From a virus, in IMG/VR virus record IMGVR_UViG_3300042400_001078, positions 1 through 41,284 of that record: a DNA stretch of 41,284 nt; one strand, 5' to 3'. This document shows, one piece after another, positions 23,015 to 30,371 of this stretch. The notes below the pieces were generated by a model. The model saw nothing but the letters and a program-made list of their open reading frames with translations, was not told the origin of the DNA and did no database searches. The first letter of the stretch is position 1. Each line of letters opens with the position of its first letter. A program made the translations under genes and the position numbers.

Positions 23015-23233
23015 TTAAGGTTTGAAAAAGAAGTTATTACAAGTATTTTCTAACTCGTTAAGTATAGCTTTTTGACTTTGCTCATCAAATTGGCATAGTA
23101 CTTCATCATACAACCATTCTTCTTGAGTAAATATACCTTGTTGTCCATCAAAGTCTAGCACTATTATTTCTTCATCAGTGGTAGTTATTCTAAAGTGGCA
23201 GGGAAATTTTTTAATTGATTTTAAAGTTTTCAT
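23015..23233 (-). CDS. Unknown small acidic protein (72 aa)
   Basis: The protein starts MKTLKSIKKFPCHFRITTTD and has strands EEIIVLDFDGQQGIF followed by a helix DEQSQKAILNELENTC. An A-rich leader AACAATAATCAAAAATTAAA precedes the ATG, shared with the next gene upstream. Function is unknown. Confidence 0.5.
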   Translation of the reverse strand: MKTLKSIKKFPCHFRITTTDEEIIVLDFDGQQGIFTQEEWLYDEVLCQFDEQSQKAILNELENTCNNFFFKP

Positions 23234-23288
23234 TTATTTAATTTTTGATTATTGTTTAAGAATTTGTGTTTTGTTTTTATGAATAAGA

Positions 23289-23855
23289 TTATATTAAGCC
23301 AAGCATAAACGCTGCGTAATCAATAGTATCTTGACTTGCATGCCCGTAATATTGTGCATATTCGTTATATTCATTTGATCCGGAGTGGTCTATTATTAGT
23401 CTTAATTCTTCGTCGCTACAATCTTCAAGCCTACATACTATTGTAGTATTATAATCTCCATCAATGTCAATACATCCAGTGCCATCATTTACTACAAACA
23501 AACCTACTTCGCATCCATTATGGTCTACATATATCAATTGACCTAAGTTTAAACCAATATGTTTAAGTCTTTGATATTCTTTGCTTTCTGCGCTTTCTTT
23601 TTCCGAAGCAATATTAAGCAACTCCATTATATTAGTCCTATCTTCTATTTCTTTTGCAACGCTTTCGTAATTTTCAAAAGATATAAACAAATCGCTAACG
23701 TAATCGTCAATACATTTATCTGTGTCTATAAATTTCTTGAATCCTGAATTATGAAATCGTCCTCCTCTACCAATATGGAACGATACTAATGTATTTAATG
23801 TATTTTGGTCAAATACTTTTGTTTGACCATGTAAGTTTTTTATTTGATTTTTCAT
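23289..23855 (-). CDS. Accessory protein of mobile-element type (188 aa)
   Basis: The N-terminal HIGRGGRFHNSGFKKFID resembles the IGRGGRFxNxGxxxF signature in hypothetical proteins of Bacteroidota conjugative elements and phages. The C-terminal half is acidic with DHNGCEVGLFVVNDGTGCID and ends DTIDYAAFMLGLI. The role is unknown. It uses the AACAATAATCAAAAATTAAA leader. Confidence 0.55.
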   Translation of the reverse strand: MKNQIKNLHGQTKVFDQNTLNTLVSFHIGRGGRFHNSGFKKFIDTDKCIDDYVSDLFISFENYESVAKEIEDRTNIMELLNIASEKESAESKEYQRLKHIGLNLGQLIYVDHNGCEVGLFVVNDGTGCIDIDGDYNTTIVCRLEDCSDEELRLIIDHSGSNEYNEYAQYYGHASQDTIDYAAFMLGLI

Positions 23856-23870
23856 TTTTTTAATTTTTGA

Positions 23871-24206
23871 TTATTGTTTAATAATTTGTGTTTGGTTATA
23901 GAATTTAATAAACTCAACTACTGCTTTGTAAACGGCTTCTATTTTGGTGCTAAAATCTTTGCCTGAAAGGTCTACTATCATATCTTCATCATTGTTAATG
24001 CTTACTGCTTTATTCATTATATCTACATAGTAGTTCATGCTTTCAATTTTTTCTACCACTACCATAAGCCAGTTCCAGTCTGTGTCAAAATTTAAGTCTT
24101 CAATGTGATACGCTATACCTTTGTGTATATAACAATCGTCTAACCTTTCTGTTTTTTGCGTTGTTAATAAAAACTCTGCTATCAATTTATTATTTTCTGT
24201 GTTCAT
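23871..24206 (-). CDS. Unknown protein (111 aa)
   Basis: The protein contains GIAYHIEDLNFDTDWNWLMV and ESMNYYVDIMNKAVSINNDE, a pattern seen in small plasmid/phage proteins with W-N-W-L-M motifs. It is preceded by the leader CTTAAACACAAAACACAAAA before ATG. Function is unknown. Confidence 0.5.
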   Translation of the reverse strand: MNTENNKLIAEFLLTTQKTERLDDCYIHKGIAYHIEDLNFDTDWNWLMVVVEKIESMNYYVDIMNKAVSINNDEDMIVDLSGKDFSTKIEAVYKAVVEFIKFYNQTQIIKQ

Positions 24207-24231
24207 TTTGTTTTGTGTTTTGTGTTTAAGG

Positions 24232-24522
24232 TTAATTTTTTACTTGTTGCCCTGCTGCAAAGAATTGATATACTCCTTTGTTTGTGAATACCGTACTTTT
24301 GCCGTCTTTATGACTTATAAATTTTAATACTTTTAACTCCTTAGCTTTATTTAAACAAATATCTTTTGTTAGTCTTGTTGGGCTTCCTTGTTTTGGTATG
24401 CTTTTATTTGTATAGCTTACGAAAGGATATTGTTTTAATGCTTTAAATAATATATCTGTACCATATAAGTCAATAAAGTTCATTAATTCTTTTGCTTGTT
24501 GTTGTATTTTATTTGTATCCAT
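24232..24522 (-). CDS. Small winged-helix-like protein (96 aa)
   Basis: The helices ELMNFIDLYGTDILFKALKQ and DICLNKAKELKVLKFI are followed by a strand pair SHKDGKSTVFTNKGVYQFF, as in small winged helices. DNA binding is possible. The leader here is the variant AATTAATTAAATCAAAACAT. Confidence 0.45.
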   Translation of the reverse strand: MDTNKIQQQAKELMNFIDLYGTDILFKALKQYPFVSYTNKSIPKQGSPTRLTKDICLNKAKELKVLKFISHKDGKSTVFTNKGVYQFFAAGQQVKN

Positions 24523-24541
24523 TATGTTTTGATTTAATTAA

Positions 24542-24769
24542 TTAAAAATAAATATTTTCTATTTCCTCTTGAGTGTAATTTTTACCTATGTACTTTTGAG
24601 CTGCTTCAAGTTTTCTAAATTTTTTAATAGTTTCTTTGTCTTGCCAATGGTTTAAAAAGCTATTTTCTTTTATTATTGCTATATAGCCTCCTTTGAATAT
24701 TTTTTCCTCGTCTGCTATCAAAAGAACATTATCTGTTAATGTTCTTTCCCTTAAAATAAATTTTTGCAT
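24542..24769 (-). CDS. Unknown small basic protein (75 aa)
   Basis: The protein starts MQKFILRERTLTDNVLLIAD and contains WQDKETIKKFRKLEAAQKYI. It looks like a small alpha/beta protein. The leader TTAACACAAAACACAAACAA stands before ATG. Function is unknown. Confidence 0.5.
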   Translation of the reverse strand: MQKFILRERTLTDNVLLIADEEKIFKGGYIAIIKENSFLNHWQDKETIKKFRKLEAAQKYIGKNYTQEEIENIYF

Positions 24770-24790
24770 TTTGTTTGTGTTTTGTGTTAA

Positions 24791-25018
24791 TTAATTAAAT
24801 AATTTATCTTGTACATAGTATGTAATTATATCCCTTATGGTATATCTTAGTTGTTCATCAGTCTTTTTAGCAAGTTCAATAATTAAGTTAATATTCTCGT
24901 ATTCCTCGCCTGAATACTCTATAATACAATTTATCATGCTTGGCCTATTGCTTTGTGCAATTTCAAAAGTTAAACTATCTATAACTTCTGCAAATATATT
25001 TTTATCTGTTTTATTCAT
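24791..25018 (-). CDS. Unknown small acidic protein (75 aa)
   Basis: The protein starts MNKTDKNIFAEVIDSLTFEI and contains EYENINLIIELAKKTDEQLR and YTIRDIITYYVQ. It is mainly helical. The leader AATAACACAAAACACAAACA is directly before ATG. Function is unknown. Confidence 0.5.
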   Translation of the reverse strand: MNKTDKNIFAEVIDSLTFEIAQSNRPSMINCIIEYSGEEYENINLIIELAKKTDEQLRYTIRDIITYYVQDKLFN

Positions 25019-25033
25019 TGTTTGTGTTTTGTG

Positions 25034-25273
25034 TTATTGGTTAAATAAAATTGAGCTTCTTGTATTGTTTAGTCTTATGGTATCAAAAATACTTTTTTCT
25101 GTGGCTATATAGAATAAGTTAGTTTTTGGATTAGATAAGCAATAAGTATTTTTTATTGCTTCTAAAAACTGCTCTTTGCTTTGTGTTTCTGTTTTGACTA
25201 GATGTGCAAAATTTGCAATTTGATCTATGAATAAAAAGTTCAAATTAGTTGGTTTTATCTCTGTTTGTTCCAT
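25034..25273 (-). CDS. Unknown small protein (79 aa)
   Basis: The protein starts MEQTEIKPTNLNFLFIDQIA and contains HLVKTETQSKEQFLEAIKNT and LFYIATEKSIFDTIR. There is no family match by eye. Its leader lacks the CACAAAACAC motif. Confidence 0.45.
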   Translation of the reverse strand: MEQTEIKPTNLNFLFIDQIANFAHLVKTETQSKEQFLEAIKNTYCLSNPKTNLFYIATEKSIFDTIRLNNTRSSILFNQ

Positions 25274-25285
25274 TGTATTATATTT

Positions 25286-25504
25286 TTAATGTTTTTCTAA
25301 ATTTTTAACGTATTGAGGTATTGAATTTATATACGCTACATATCTACCTTGATTTATTAGCCTATCTTTGTAGTAAGGTGCTAAAATTAGCTTATTTTCT
25401 TGCAGTTGTTTTTATTGTTTATACTCGAAAATAAACAAAGCGTTTGCCTTTATATTGATTTTTCGGTGGATGCTGTATTGTTCTGCTATTGGATGATTTT
25501 GCAT
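25286..25504 (-). pseudogene. Small gene interrupted by one in-frame TAA at codon 31
   Basis: The frame reads MQNHPIAEQYSIHRKINIKA, then NALFIFEYKQ, stop (TAA at 25412-25414), then KQLQENKLILAPYYKDRLIN, then QGRYVAYINSIPQYVKNLEKH and a final TAA. Both halves look like protein and are in the same frame. A single base change of AAA (Lys) or GAA (Glu) would produce the stop. The shared leader (TTAACACAAAACACA) before ATG is intact. The product would be a 30-residue truncated peptide unless the stop is read through. Confidence 0.6.
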
Positions 25505-25523
25505 GATATGTGTTTTGTGTTAA

Positions 25524-25760
25524 TTAATCTTCAAAGCCCTCTAATTCTTCTAATTTTGTGCCTATTGGTCTAAGTCCAAACGGCTCGTTATCTAGCCCAA
25601 AATCAAAAGTATAGCCTATTGCTTCCATTTCTTCGCACATATTGGCTGTGTCTTTATAGTCCATTTCGCTGCCGTCCCCTCCAAAATCATCAGCATACCT
25701 TTGTATTATTTCAGCTATTTCTTGTGGTTGGTTTTCGTAGTCTTAAAATAAGTCTTTCAT
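25524..25760 (-). pseudogene. Small conserved gene interrupted by TAA at codon 6
   Basis: The frame reads MKDLF, stop (TAA at 25743-25745), then DYENQPQEIAEIIQRYADDF, and later a GYTFDFGLDNEPFGLR segment and the end LEELEGFED. This matches a widespread small Bacteroidota mobile-element protein of the form MKNLFxxYExxPxEVxxI with GYTFxYxLDxEPFxLR, in which the sixth residue is normally Glu or Lys. One substitution (GAA or AAA to TAA) explains the stop. No near ATG could restart the protein: the next in-frame Met is 27 codons on. Confidence 0.7.
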
Positions 25761-25827
25761 ATTTATAAATTTAGATTGTGTTTTGATTAATACGGCTATA
25801 TTTCAAGCCGTTTATTAGTTTATTAAT

Positions 25828-26538
25828 TTAGTTATTTTCTATATTGATAATGTCAGTTAATAGCCCGTTAAATGTAATTTGTTTGCTTAAATATTGGGAG
25901 CTTTTATCATGTGTAAATAATACCCTAAAGTATTTAGTTTGAATATCTGTTTTGTTATCCCATTTTGAAACCTTGCAGGGTACTGAATTTATAAAATTTT
26001 GTATTTCGGCTTCTATATCTTTATTTTTATTATTTGATTCTTGTACTATTTTAGCATTTAATTCTGCTTCTTTATCACAATAGCTAAACCAATCTTGTAT
26101 CTTTTTATCAGTAAAAACGCCTATTTTGTTTGGCTCTATTAAATTACTTTCTTTTATTGCTAGTTCTCTTGTATTATACGAAACTTTTTGCACATCTTTA
26201 TAATGCGAATAGTCAAGGCTAAAAGAATATTTATTTTGTCTATCTTTAACTAGTCTTAATAGATTACCCTTTGGGCTTAAAAATAATAGTCTTGAGTGTT
26301 CTATGTAATATAGTTCTACTTCTTGGGGCTCTGTGTTTGTATATTGTCTTTTACACTCCCAAAATAAACCATGTTCGTACTTTTGTAGCATTTCAGACGG
26401 CAAAGTATAATTATTATTTACTTTATCTAAATAATTAAAGGTATGTCCGTTTAATATTTGCGATTTAGTATACTCTCGTGGTATCTCATTAGATACATAT
26501 AGATTCAATTCTACTGCTTTGTTTTTTAGATTTTTCAT
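25828..26538 (-). CDS. Unknown accessory protein (236 aa)
   Basis: The protein starts MKNLKNKAVELNLYVSNEIP, with FNYLDKVNNNYTLPSEMLQK and a later KVSKWDNKTDIQTKYFRVLF. It appears soluble, mixed alpha/beta, with no transmembrane part. It is the second gene from the leftward promoter at 27054. No family is recognised. Confidence 0.55.
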   Translation of the reverse strand: MKNLKNKAVELNLYVSNEIPREYTKSQILNGHTFNYLDKVNNNYTLPSEMLQKYEHGLFWECKRQYTNTEPQEVELYYIEHSRLLFLSPKGNLLRLVKDRQNKYSFSLDYSHYKDVQKVSYNTRELAIKESNLIEPNKIGVFTDKKIQDWFSYCDKEAELNAKIVQESNNKNKDIEAEIQNFINSVPCKVSKWDNKTDIQTKYFRVLFTHDKSSQYLSKQITFNGLLTDIINIENN

Positions 26539-26563
26539 TTTTTTAAGTTTTTGATTTGATTAA

Positions 26564-27004
26564 TTAAATTGTATTAGGTGTCATTTGTGCCAATTTTTCG
26601 CACTCTGTTTTATTTATAAAGCCTAATCTATGTAATTTATGTATAATTGAGTAGTTAGTGTGGAAAATCATATCCATACCACAACCTCCAATAGTAAAAC
26701 CGTCTTTGTGTTTTGCTTCTGTATAGTCTAGTGCAATGAATAAACAATTATAATTTCTTTGGTAGTATTGTTTATTATTTCCTTTTTCGCACGATGTAAA
26801 TTTAATTACTCTACTCATTCCAGAAGTTGAAACGCTTTTAATTACGTTAATCATTCTTTTCTCTTGAATAGCTTTAATGTAACATAAAGCATCATTAATA
26901 AAATTATCAATAGTATAGTATTTTAATTTTTTATCAATATTTTTATTGATTATTTTGTCATTACTTATTGATGCTTTGATAGCGTTTAATTTTTTAGCGT
27001 TCAT
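26564..27004 (-). CDS. Phage/plasmid protein with SVSTSGMSR and GGCGMDM motifs (146 aa)
   Basis: The segments RMINVIKSVSTSGMSRVIKF, DGFTIGGCGMDMIFHTNY and KLHRLGFI make a pattern recurring in small accessory proteins of phages and plasmids (S-x-S-x-S-G-M-S-R then GGCGMDM). No catalytic role is known to me; the family may be regulatory. It is the first gene after the leftward early promoter, so it is likely expressed early. Confidence 0.6.
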   Translation of the reverse strand: MNAKKLNAIKASISNDKIINKNIDKKLKYYTIDNFINDALCYIKAIQEKRMINVIKSVSTSGMSRVIKFTSCEKGNNKQYYQRNYNCLFIALDYTEAKHKDGFTIGGCGMDMIFHTNYSIIHKLHRLGFINKTECEKLAQMTPNTI

Positions 27005-27053
27005 TTTTTTAATTTTTAGTTTGATTAATTATTATTTGTTTTATTTGATGATG

Positions 27054-27096
27054 CAAATATAAATACATTTTTTTTATTAATGCAAAATATTTTTCA
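27054..27096 (-). promoter_or_regulatory. Leftward early promoter
   Basis: On the minus strand TATATTTG (27054-27061) is followed by the first accessory gene about 50 bases later. The block TGCAAAATATTTTTCA (plus form, 27081-27096) lies upstream and is identical to that before the promoter at 21091. The two promoters are probably controlled together. Confidence 0.65.
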
Positions 27097-27600
27097 ATTA
27101 TTTTTAGTTTTTCAATGTTTATAAGGCTTTTAAGCACTAAAAAAGTTATATGTTGTAACATCTATTTAGATAATATTTGATAAAATAGCATAAAAAATGT
27201 ACTTAAAAAATATATATTTTAATTATTAAAAGTTGCAATAAATACAAGTTTTATACTAATATCTGAAACCATTAACCAGGATACAACCAACAAAGCATAT
27301 TTATACATTACAATCACTCATAGTGCGACCAAAGGAAGCACCATATATAAAAAAAATACCTTTTTAACCTATTTATATACTCTTTCATCATCTGAATAAT
27401 AAAAATAAAAAAAACATACCTATTTAATACATTAGGCTTTATTTATTCAACCAACTAAGAAAAACACAAAGCAATGATTTATAAATAAAAATCATAACAA
27501 CCAGCCAAATAAACTAAATGTTGATACGCACAAAATCAAACACAAAAACCAACCTAAAACCAAAAGTTTAGACATACCTAAATTTAATTATAGTACCACT

Positions 27601-27619
27601 ATTTAGAATCATTCTAAAT
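27601..27619. promoter_or_regulatory. Operator/iteron palindrome 1
   Basis: ATTTAGAATCATTCTAAAT is a perfect inverted repeat with 9-base arms around one central base. Two further related sites follow at 27676 and 27924, with half-sites near 27163, 27979 and 28279. A dimeric DNA-binding protein such as a repressor or replication initiator is the likely ligand. Confidence 0.6.
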
Positions 27620-27675
27620 AAGAAATCATCCAAGCAATACAACAACCATTAATACTGCATAGCACTAAAATCCTT

Positions 27676-27694
27676 ATTTAGAATTTGTTTAAAT
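27676..27694. promoter_or_regulatory. Operator/iteron palindrome 2
   Basis: ATTTAGAATTTGTTTAAAT has the same left half-site as the perfect palindrome 75 bases to the left; the right half differs at two positions (TGTTTAAAT instead of ATTCTAAAT). It is probably a weaker binding site for the same protein. Confidence 0.5.
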
Positions 27695-27923
27695 AACTAT
27701 TCCAAAGAACAATATTCAAACAATAGCTTTTTTTTAGTTGAGGTATTTTGTAACAAAGACAAGGCTTTCAGAGCTTTTGAATTTATATTTAAAGATATTT
27801 GTATCAAACAAATTTCATTTTTGCATCATTTTTTATACAATAGCTATTTTGTATAGTAAATAGTACAGTGTCTTATAATAATATATTATGTTAAATAAAA
27901 TATGTCAGTAAGTCAGTGATATT

Positions 27924-27942
27924 ATTTAGATTAATTCTAAAT
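27924..27942. promoter_or_regulatory. Operator/iteron palindrome 3
   Basis: ATTTAGATTAATTCTAAAT is the same palindrome with one mismatch in the left half. It lies 248 bases right of the second copy, on the other side of the strand-composition switch. Confidence 0.55.
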
Positions 27943-28430
27943 AAAGCTATTTTGCTATTGTGATTTTAAGGTACTAAATTTAGATTATTTTTGATAGAGA
28001 TATACAAACTATCATTGGAGCATATAAAGTCTTTAATTTGAGCAGATATATAAGCAGTAGGAAGCTATTACAATTCATAATGTAATTTACAATTAATAGT
28101 AGTCAATTTTAAAATGAATTTGTTTTGAAACTTTTTTCAAATCATATAGGGGGTAGTTTGGTTTTTGAAATATGTAGGAGGGGTAGTTAAGTACATACCT
28201 AAAAAGTTAGTGTGTATCATTAATTTTGATTATTGCTTTGTTGGTTAAATCTTGGTTGGTTTGATTGTTAGAATAAATTTAGATTGGTCTTGGGGTTTTT
28301 GTTATTTGGTTTTTTGGTGGTTGAGAAATTGTGGTAGAAAATTAAATAAAAAAAAATGATATGATTTGGTGGTTGATTTTTGGTTTTATGGTTTGGTTTA
28401 TTTTTATTGGATTATTTTCTTTGATAAAAA

Positions 28431-28439
28431 TGTGGATAA
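28431..28439 (-). promoter_or_regulatory. DnaA box (TTATCCACA)
   Basis: On the minus strand the nine bases match the consensus DnaA box exactly. The flanking context AAAAATGTGGATAA is identical at the second box 168 bases to the right. Confidence 0.65.
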
Positions 28440-28523
28440 ACTTAGGTTGTATTTTAGAGTATATAAGATAAGATAGGGGTTTCCTTGTCTGGCGTGGGTT
28501 TCAGAGGAAAATGATAGTTGTAG

Positions 28524-28577
28524 GAATAACATTGTTATTCGTAGGACTACGATTTGTAGTTGTAGGACTACGATTTT
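28524..28577. repeat. Palindrome and short direct repeats in the control region
   Basis: GAATAACATTGTTATTC (28524-28540) is a perfect 8-1-8 palindrome. It is followed by two copies of GTAGGACTACGATTT, each containing a GTAG/CTAC hairpin. They lie between the two DnaA boxes, as origin repeats often do. Confidence 0.5.
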
Positions 28578-28598
28578 GGATATTTGTATGGTTAAAAA

Positions 28599-28607
28599 TG
28601 TGGATAA
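28599..28607 (-). promoter_or_regulatory. Second DnaA box (TTATCCACA)
   Basis: This is an exact match on the minus strand, with the same five bases before it as in the first box. It lies about 50 bases upstream of the rightward promoter, so binding could also affect transcription. Confidence 0.65.
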
Positions 28608-28656
28608 GTGATTATTTAATATTGCGAAATATTTTTTGTTATTAGGATTTTATTTG

Positions 28657-28664
28657 TATGTTTG
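28657..28664 (+). promoter_or_regulatory. Rightward promoter element TATGTTTG
   Basis: The motif matches TAnnTTTG and lies 21 bases before the first rightward gene's ATG, with ATTTTTTGTT about 20 bases further upstream as a possible -33 element. Confidence 0.6.
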
Positions 28665-28685
28665 CAGTTCTAAAAATAAAATAAT

Positions 28686-29087
28686 ATGTCAGAAAAAAGG
28701 TTTGATGATTTTGCTTATTTTAATATCCGTAAAATTATAAGAGAAGTTTTAGAAAAGCATGATTTTAAACTTCCGGAACAAATAGAAAGATTTATTGGTA
28801 AACATTCTTATAGTGAAATGTTGAGATATGACTTGATCGAAGTTCTTAATAGCTTATTTGAGAGAGATGAAGTTAGAAAGACATTTTTCTCTAGTCTTGA
28901 AGTAAAAGAATTTGAAGATAATATAGTTAAATCTTGGATAGACTTTCATATTAGTGAAAAACAACCTACACAAGCTAAGGTTTTATTCACTAATTGGATT
29001 GGAGTAAAAATAGGCATAGGGCAAATGTCTTTTGATGAAATGGTAGAGGCTCAAAAAGAGTTTGAAAAAAAATTAAATAATCACTAA
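28686..29087 (+). CDS. Unknown protein, first gene of rightward operon (133 aa)
   Basis: The protein starts MSEKRFDDFAYFNIRKIIRE, contains FIGKHSYSEMLRYDLIEVLN, and is helical. It ends with a Lys-rich helix. The gene follows the TATGTTTG promoter. No family is recognised; an early host-takeover role is conceivable from position only. Confidence 0.55.
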   Translation: MSEKRFDDFAYFNIRKIIREVLEKHDFKLPEQIERFIGKHSYSEMLRYDLIEVLNSLFERDEVRKTFFSSLEVKEFEDNIVKSWIDFHISEKQPTQAKVLFTNWIGVKIGIGQMSFDEMVEAQKEFEKKLNNH

Positions 29088-29097
29088 AATAAATATT

Positions 29098-30063
29098 ATG
29101 GAATTATCTAAAAAATCAGAGTTGTTTATATTAGATTCGCCTTTAGCCGAACCAAATGAAGTATGGAATAGCCATGACAAATACCTCATTGAAAGAATAG
29201 TTACTGCCGATGGAACTATTACATGGTATGGAATAAATACTAATTGGAAAAAAGAATTAGGCCAAAATTGGACTGAACTTGCAACAAATGATAATGCAAA
29301 GCCATTAGAAAAATATTTACCAGAAATTATTTATGGAGAAGATAGGATATATTGGAAAGAATGTGATACTCCTTTATATGAAAAAATGTATGTTGAATAT
29401 TACAGAAAAAAATCTATTAAAGAATTAGCTTTTAGAGATGATAAGGGCAATTTAGTTATATCTCAAAAAGATTATATTAGAATTATGTCGCAACAAAATA
29501 CTACTACAAAAATAGTTTATATAGATACTCCTGAAGCTCCTAGCGTTTTACCTACAGAAGTTGGAGAGAGTTGCTCTACACTACAAGCAATATTGGATGA
29601 AAAAAAGTCTGTACTATCTAATATAATAGATAAGGCTGTTGAAGAATTTAGGAAATCTCAACCTATTGATATGACTATGCATGGTGTCAATTCAGATATG
29701 GTGCATGAGGCTTTTAGGAATGCCTGTCCTTCAATAGAGGAAGAAACGGATAAGGAAACGGATGATGTTGGTACTGATTACAATGCAAAATTGCCTAATG
29801 TAGGAACCATAAAGCCTGAAAAGTTTTATTTACATTTTCTTAATAATTTTTTTAATAAAAATGATATAATAGAATCAAATGGAGTAAAATTAAAAGTTTT
29901 ACAAACTCCACATAAAAAATGGTATAGACAATTATTTCAATTTATTAGTTTTGGACTATATGAAGCTCCTATTCAATATAAAGTAATACAAGTAGACTTA
30001 GAGAATTTACCAAAGCCTAGCATCTGGCAGTCAATCAAGAATTTCTTTACTAAAAATAAATAA
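29098..30063 (+). CDS. Unknown protein with central acidic region (321 aa)
   Basis: The N-terminal 110 residues are alpha/beta with NEVWNSHDKYLIERIVTADG and GTITWYGINTNWKKELG. A Ser/Glu-rich centre (about 205-235) contains ETDKETDDVG. The C-terminal 85 residues look like a distinct domain with LHFLNNFFNKNDIIESNGVK, LKVLQTPHKKWYRQLFQFIS and QSIKNFFTKNK. No motif allows a function. Confidence 0.55.
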   Translation: MELSKKSELFILDSPLAEPNEVWNSHDKYLIERIVTADGTITWYGINTNWKKELGQNWTELATNDNAKPLEKYLPEIIYGEDRIYWKECDTPLYEKMYVEYYRKKSIKELAFRDDKGNLVISQKDYIRIMSQQNTTTKIVYIDTPEAPSVLPTEVGESCSTLQAILDEKKSVLSNIIDKAVEEFRKSQPIDMTMHGVNSDMVHEAFRNACPSIEEETDKETDDVGTDYNAKLPNVGTIKPEKFYLHFLNNFFNKNDIIESNGVKLKVLQTPHKKWYRQLFQFISFGLYEAPIQYKVIQVDLENLPKPSIWQSIKNFFTKNK

Positions 30064-30185
30064 TTAATCTAGTGGCATCAATAATTTTGTAGAATTATGA
30101 AAGGGGGCGAATCTTAAATGCACTACAATGTACCTGAAAGATGTCACCCTTTCTTTGATGCTATTATAAAATAAAAACAAACAAT

Positions 30186-30362
30186 ATGGAACTACTACTA
30201 ATAATCATACTATTCTTTTATGGTGTCTTAGTGATTTACAATTACTTCACTATTTACTTGCACAATATCAGTGAGGAAAGCAATAGTAGAAATGATGGCA
30301 TTGATACTATACCTGAAAAAAATGCATTCAATCCTTTTTTCTTACTTAGATACTTAAAATAA
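30186..30362 (+). CDS. Small membrane protein (58 aa)
   Basis: The N-terminus MELLLIIILFFYGVLVIYNY is one membrane helix, followed by a polar stretch and an FNPFFLLRYLK end. It lies 9 bases before the methyltransferase gene in the same direction. Function is unknown. Confidence 0.5.
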   Translation: MELLLIIILFFYGVLVIYNYFTIYLHNISEESNSRNDGIDTIPEKNAFNPFFLLRYLK

Positions 30363-30371
30363 TATACATAT

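Larger units (their letters stand above)
20707..25790 (-). promoter_or_regulatory. Recurrent leader motif CAAAACACAAA before small genes
   Basis: A copy of (TTAA)CACAAAACACAAA, or a close variant, lies just before the start codon at about 20716, 22088, 22184, 22747, 23001, 23263, 23885, 24211, 24775, 25021, 25508 and 25776 (plus-strand form TTTGTGTTTTG). Spacing to ATG varies from 0 to about 30 bases. As it lies inside a gene chain with short gaps, it is more likely a translation signal or a binding site for a regulator than a set of separate promoters. Confidence 0.55.
27005..28685. other. Non-coding control region, candidate replication origin
   Basis: The 1.7 kb between divergent operons has no convincing gene. 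It contains three 19-bp palindromes, half-sites of the same motif, two perfect DnaA boxes, a 17-bp palindrome and a repeated GTAGGACTACGATTT. The plus strand is A/C-rich on the left (about 27240-27560) and becomes G/T-rich on the right (about 28120-28420), a strand switch as seen at replication origins. The phage also encodes a DnaA domain IV protein and a RepL-like protein that could act here. Confidence 0.5.

Noticed and set aside
22736-23053. Rightward 105-residue ORF opposite small leftward genes
   Set aside because: It is the antisense shadow of the 74-residue gene and its leader; the leftward gene has the shared leader motif and normal composition.
25286-25760. Recoding of stop codons as seen in some Bacteroidota phages
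   Set aside because: The interrupted codons are TAA, while many genes in this window end in TAA, TAG or TGA at sensible places; a window-wide code change is not supported.
27005-28685. CRISPR array or hidden genes in the long non-coding region
   Set aside because: The repeats are few, palindromic and unevenly spaced, with no spacer pattern, and no frame of credible protein composition is found.
30118-30174. An 18-residue ORF starting MHYNVPERCHPFFDAIIK
   Set aside because: It is too short to support without expression data. The same stretch has AAAGGG/CCCTTT complementarity and may instead be a leader hairpin.
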